Source: Zoroaster sp. YZ-2022
Lineage: Eukaryota; Echinodermata; Asteroidea; Forcipulatida; Zoroasteridae
Direction of reading: 5' to 3'
Length of the DNA stretch: 64,000 bases
NCBI GenBank assembly: GCA_029582265.1
Contig: CM055834.1
Coordinates: 1,488,001 to 1,552,000 of the forward strand
Below are positions 61,296 through 64,000 of this stretch, one piece after another; the first letter of the stretch is position 1, and each line of letters starts with the position of its first letter. The notes under the pieces are model-generated. The model had not been told where the DNA came from. It saw only the letters and a program-made list of their open reading frames with translations, and made no database searches. A program made the position numbers and the translations under genes.

Positions 61296-61966
61296 TAACC
61301 CTAACTCCCTAGGCCCATTTGCTTACACATAACCTGAATCCTCCCTAACTCCCTAGGCCCATTTGCTTACACATAACCTGAATCCTTCCTAACTCCCTAG
61401 GCCCATTTGCTTACACATAACCTGAATCCTTCCTAACTCCCTAGGCCCATTTGCTTACACATAACCTGAATCCTTCCTAACTCCCTAGGCCCATTTGCTT
61501 ACACATAACCTGAATCCTTCCTAACTCCCTAGGCCTACTTTCTTACACATAACCTGAATCCTCCAAAATCTTTCAGTAGTAAAGCAAGCACATGACATGT
61601 ATGCACACGTGTGTTTCTAATCTGTGATACATGTACATGGCCATGGACCCTCCCTGCATGCATGGAGCAATAAACAGTGTCTACTGACCCAAGCACTGAC
61701 CTTGCAATCACTACAACAAACATGGATGTACATGTACCATGGAAAGGCAAGTATGCCTAATAACCTCAATCCTCCAAAATCCTTCACTTTAGCAAAGAGC
61801 ATGTAGCATGTAACCTCAATCCTCCAAAATCCTTCACTTTAGCAAAGAGCATGTAACCTCAATCCTCCAAAATCCTTCACTTTAGCAAAGAGCATGTAGC
61901 ATGTAACCTCAATCCTTCAAAATCCTTCACTTTAGCAAAGGGGATTTGGGAAGGTTAGGGTTAAGT
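61296..61966. repeat. TTAACCC-family repeat with two internal minisatellites
   Basis: A 44-bp unit (AACTCCCTAGGCCCATTTGC TTACACATAACCTGAATCC type) repeats about six times at 61301-61560. A second word, CCTCAATCCTCCAAAATCC, repeats about four times at 61760-61930. Ends TTAACCC at 61296 and GGTTAGGGTTAA at 61966. Confidence 0.78.
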
Positions 61967-62069
61967 TGTGTGTATTTCTCATTAAAGTCCCTATACACTG
62001 TTGGTATTCTAAAAAAAACACCATAATTCACAGATTTAAAAAAAGTTACTGGGTGTAAGGCCCTCCAAA

Positions 62070-62570
62070 AAGTCTCAGGTTTCTGGTCTCCGCCCGCATT
62101 GCCTCAGACTCGCATGTCAACACTTTTAATTTTCTTTTTCATGTTATGAAACAATGTCCAATTGCAGCCAAAATTGCTGGGTCGATTGGAATTCTGCCGT
62201 GCTGTGATTTAAACAACTTTTTCACATAGGTGTTTGAACGTTTGCCCGATTTGTGAGGCCTCTCTGAGCCACCATACATTGTCGTCAGAATGTGGGTTCG
62301 AATCCCAACCGCGACCATGGTGCTTGTGTCCTTGAGCAAGACACTTTACCATAATTGCTGATCTCCACCCAGGGGTAAATGGGTACCTGTGAGGGCAGAG
62401 TTGGTTGTGTTTGATTAGCCCTATATGCGCTGTAATGGCAGCAATTGAGCTGTATACTCCCCAGGGAGTTGAGATGGTTTCAGGAATGATTTATGAGCCT
62501 GATGAACAGGGGTAATAATATAATGCGCCTTGAGCACCAGTTTGGTGGATACGTGCGCTATATAAGTCCA

Positions 62571-62603
<33 letters not shown>

Positions 62604-62690
62604 GGGAAATTTGGTCTGGTTCAAATAACTGTGTATATCACATATTTAGCTGGTTGGCAAAAAAAAAACCGCACCAAATTTAAAGCAGAC
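62070..62690 (-). mobile_element. GTCTCTGGTTTC-family MITE split by a truncated SINE
   Basis: 62070-62280 and 62603-62690 are family sequence in reverse orientation; the 62281-62602 piece is family 1 SINE. Confidence 0.55.
62281..62602 (+). mobile_element. 5'-truncated family 1 SINE
   Basis: Begins GTCGTCAGAATGTGGGTTCG at the B box and ends with about nine ATT units. Confidence 0.8.
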
Positions 62691-62940
62691 CTGTGAAACG
62701 GTTTTTGGCCTAAGTTGGTGATGGTGTTAAACATCCGTTGAAGTATTTTTTTGTTTTTTTGTCTGAGGTTTAGTACAATTAAACAAATTATTTTACAAAT
62801 GAAGTTTTCTTCTCTGGCCAGACGAAAAATTCCATGTCAAACTCATTACCATGCTCGCTGTGCGTGCGCGCATTTGGAGTACAATGCCATGGTGTGGGTT
62901 ACAGCAGGCTGGCACATTTCATGTAGGTAACAGGCTCATG

Positions 62941-63504
<564 letters not shown>

Positions 63505-63689
63505 AAACTTCTGATTGCAAACAATATGTATTGAAAGACAGAATCCTTGCTTGAACAATTATTTAGAAACCACTGTAAAGACAATGGAGATTACATGTTT
63601 CTTCATGAAACGATTACACTTTTGGAAAAGCAATATAGAAATACAATGCTTTTTAATCTGAATACAAAAAAATTAAAATTATACAGTGA

Positions 63690-63783
63690 TTTGAGGAATG
63701 AAGTTCTTAGATCTTAGCGTAGAGGTTAATACAGTCATGGCAATCTCCTGATATGACTGGATGCTTCATGTGTCCAGGTCATC
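63690..63783 (-). other. Weak candidate terminal exon of a gene to the right
   Basis: On the minus strand a TTTTTTTCTTCAG acceptor at about 63784 precedes ATGACCTGGACACATGAAGC. In one phase it gives only D-L-D-T and a stop, which would be a final coding scrap and 3'UTR. Nothing identifies the gene. Confidence 0.15.
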
Positions 63784-64000
63784 TGAAGAAAAAAATGGGT
63801 AAGGAAAGATGTTGAAAATATGTGGTGAAGATTAACAGTTTTACCAATATTACCAAAACTGTATTGTAATTTTAAAAATGCCTTCATTTGCATAAATTAT
63901 CCGCACAGTTTTGATTAAAAAATTACTAAAATGTAAAAGCTTAAAAGTGTAATATCTTTCATTCCCTGTGATTTCAAGCATTTGATAATTATTTTTTTAC

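Noticed and set aside
61296..61966. Telomere-like CCCTAA/TTAGGG words here and elsewhere
   Set aside because: Only one or two units each time, always at MITE ends next to TTAA; not a telomeric or interstitial array.

Overview
This is eukaryotic genomic DNA: split genes with GT-AG introns, AATAAA signals, tRNA-derived SINEs with ATT tails, and dense small inverted-repeat transposons. Protein similarity (recalled, not searched) and repeat style suggest a marine invertebrate deuterostome, perhaps an echinoderm or hemichordate; the species cannot be fixed from the sequence alone. Four protein-coding genes can be reconstructed; most open frames are repeat-derived noise.

Layout. (1) 1-4785, minus strand: the first 31 codons of a ubiquitin gene, entering through a splice acceptor at 105, with a likely 5'UTR exon near 4657-4727 and TATA/CCAAT boxes about 4.65 kb upstream; a heat-shock-element-like triplet lies further up. 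(2) 10201-24845, plus strand: DCAF12-like WD40 substrate receptor of CUL4-DDB1 ubiquitin ligases, 7 coding exons, 452 aa. (3) 28533-44434, minus strand: PDCD7 (U11/U12 di-snRNP 59K) homologue, 9 coding exons, 777 aa, with a long Pro/Gln/His-rich first exon. (4) 47753-56038, plus strand: PTAR1-like protein prenyltransferase alpha-repeat protein, 7 coding exons, 549 aa. All exon phases join without a shift in each model. PDCD7 and PTAR1 are head to head; a 2.76 kb foldback element fills almost all of the space between their start codons. 56.1-64 kb is mainly repeats, with one weak candidate exon at the far right.

Mobile DNA accounts for much of the rest. Main families: a tRNA-Leu(CAA)-derived SINE (about 14 copies) and a second tRNA-derived SINE; three Helentron/HINE-like elements with a 3' hairpin plus CTAG end, T-rich insertion sites and a minisatellite core; several unrelated MITE families flanked by TTAA (piggyBac-like, some with CCC ends); hAT-like MITEs, two with perfect 8-bp target duplications; long and short palindromes; and several minisatellites. 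Nested insertions (Helentron in SINE tail, Helentron in MITE, MITE in SINE, MITE in MITE, SINE in MITE, SINE and LINE in foldback) give a relative insertion order.

The four genes have no obvious shared pathway beyond ubiquitin with a ubiquitin-ligase receptor. The most notable observations are the foldback element in a probable bidirectional promoter and the Helentron-like minisatellite family.
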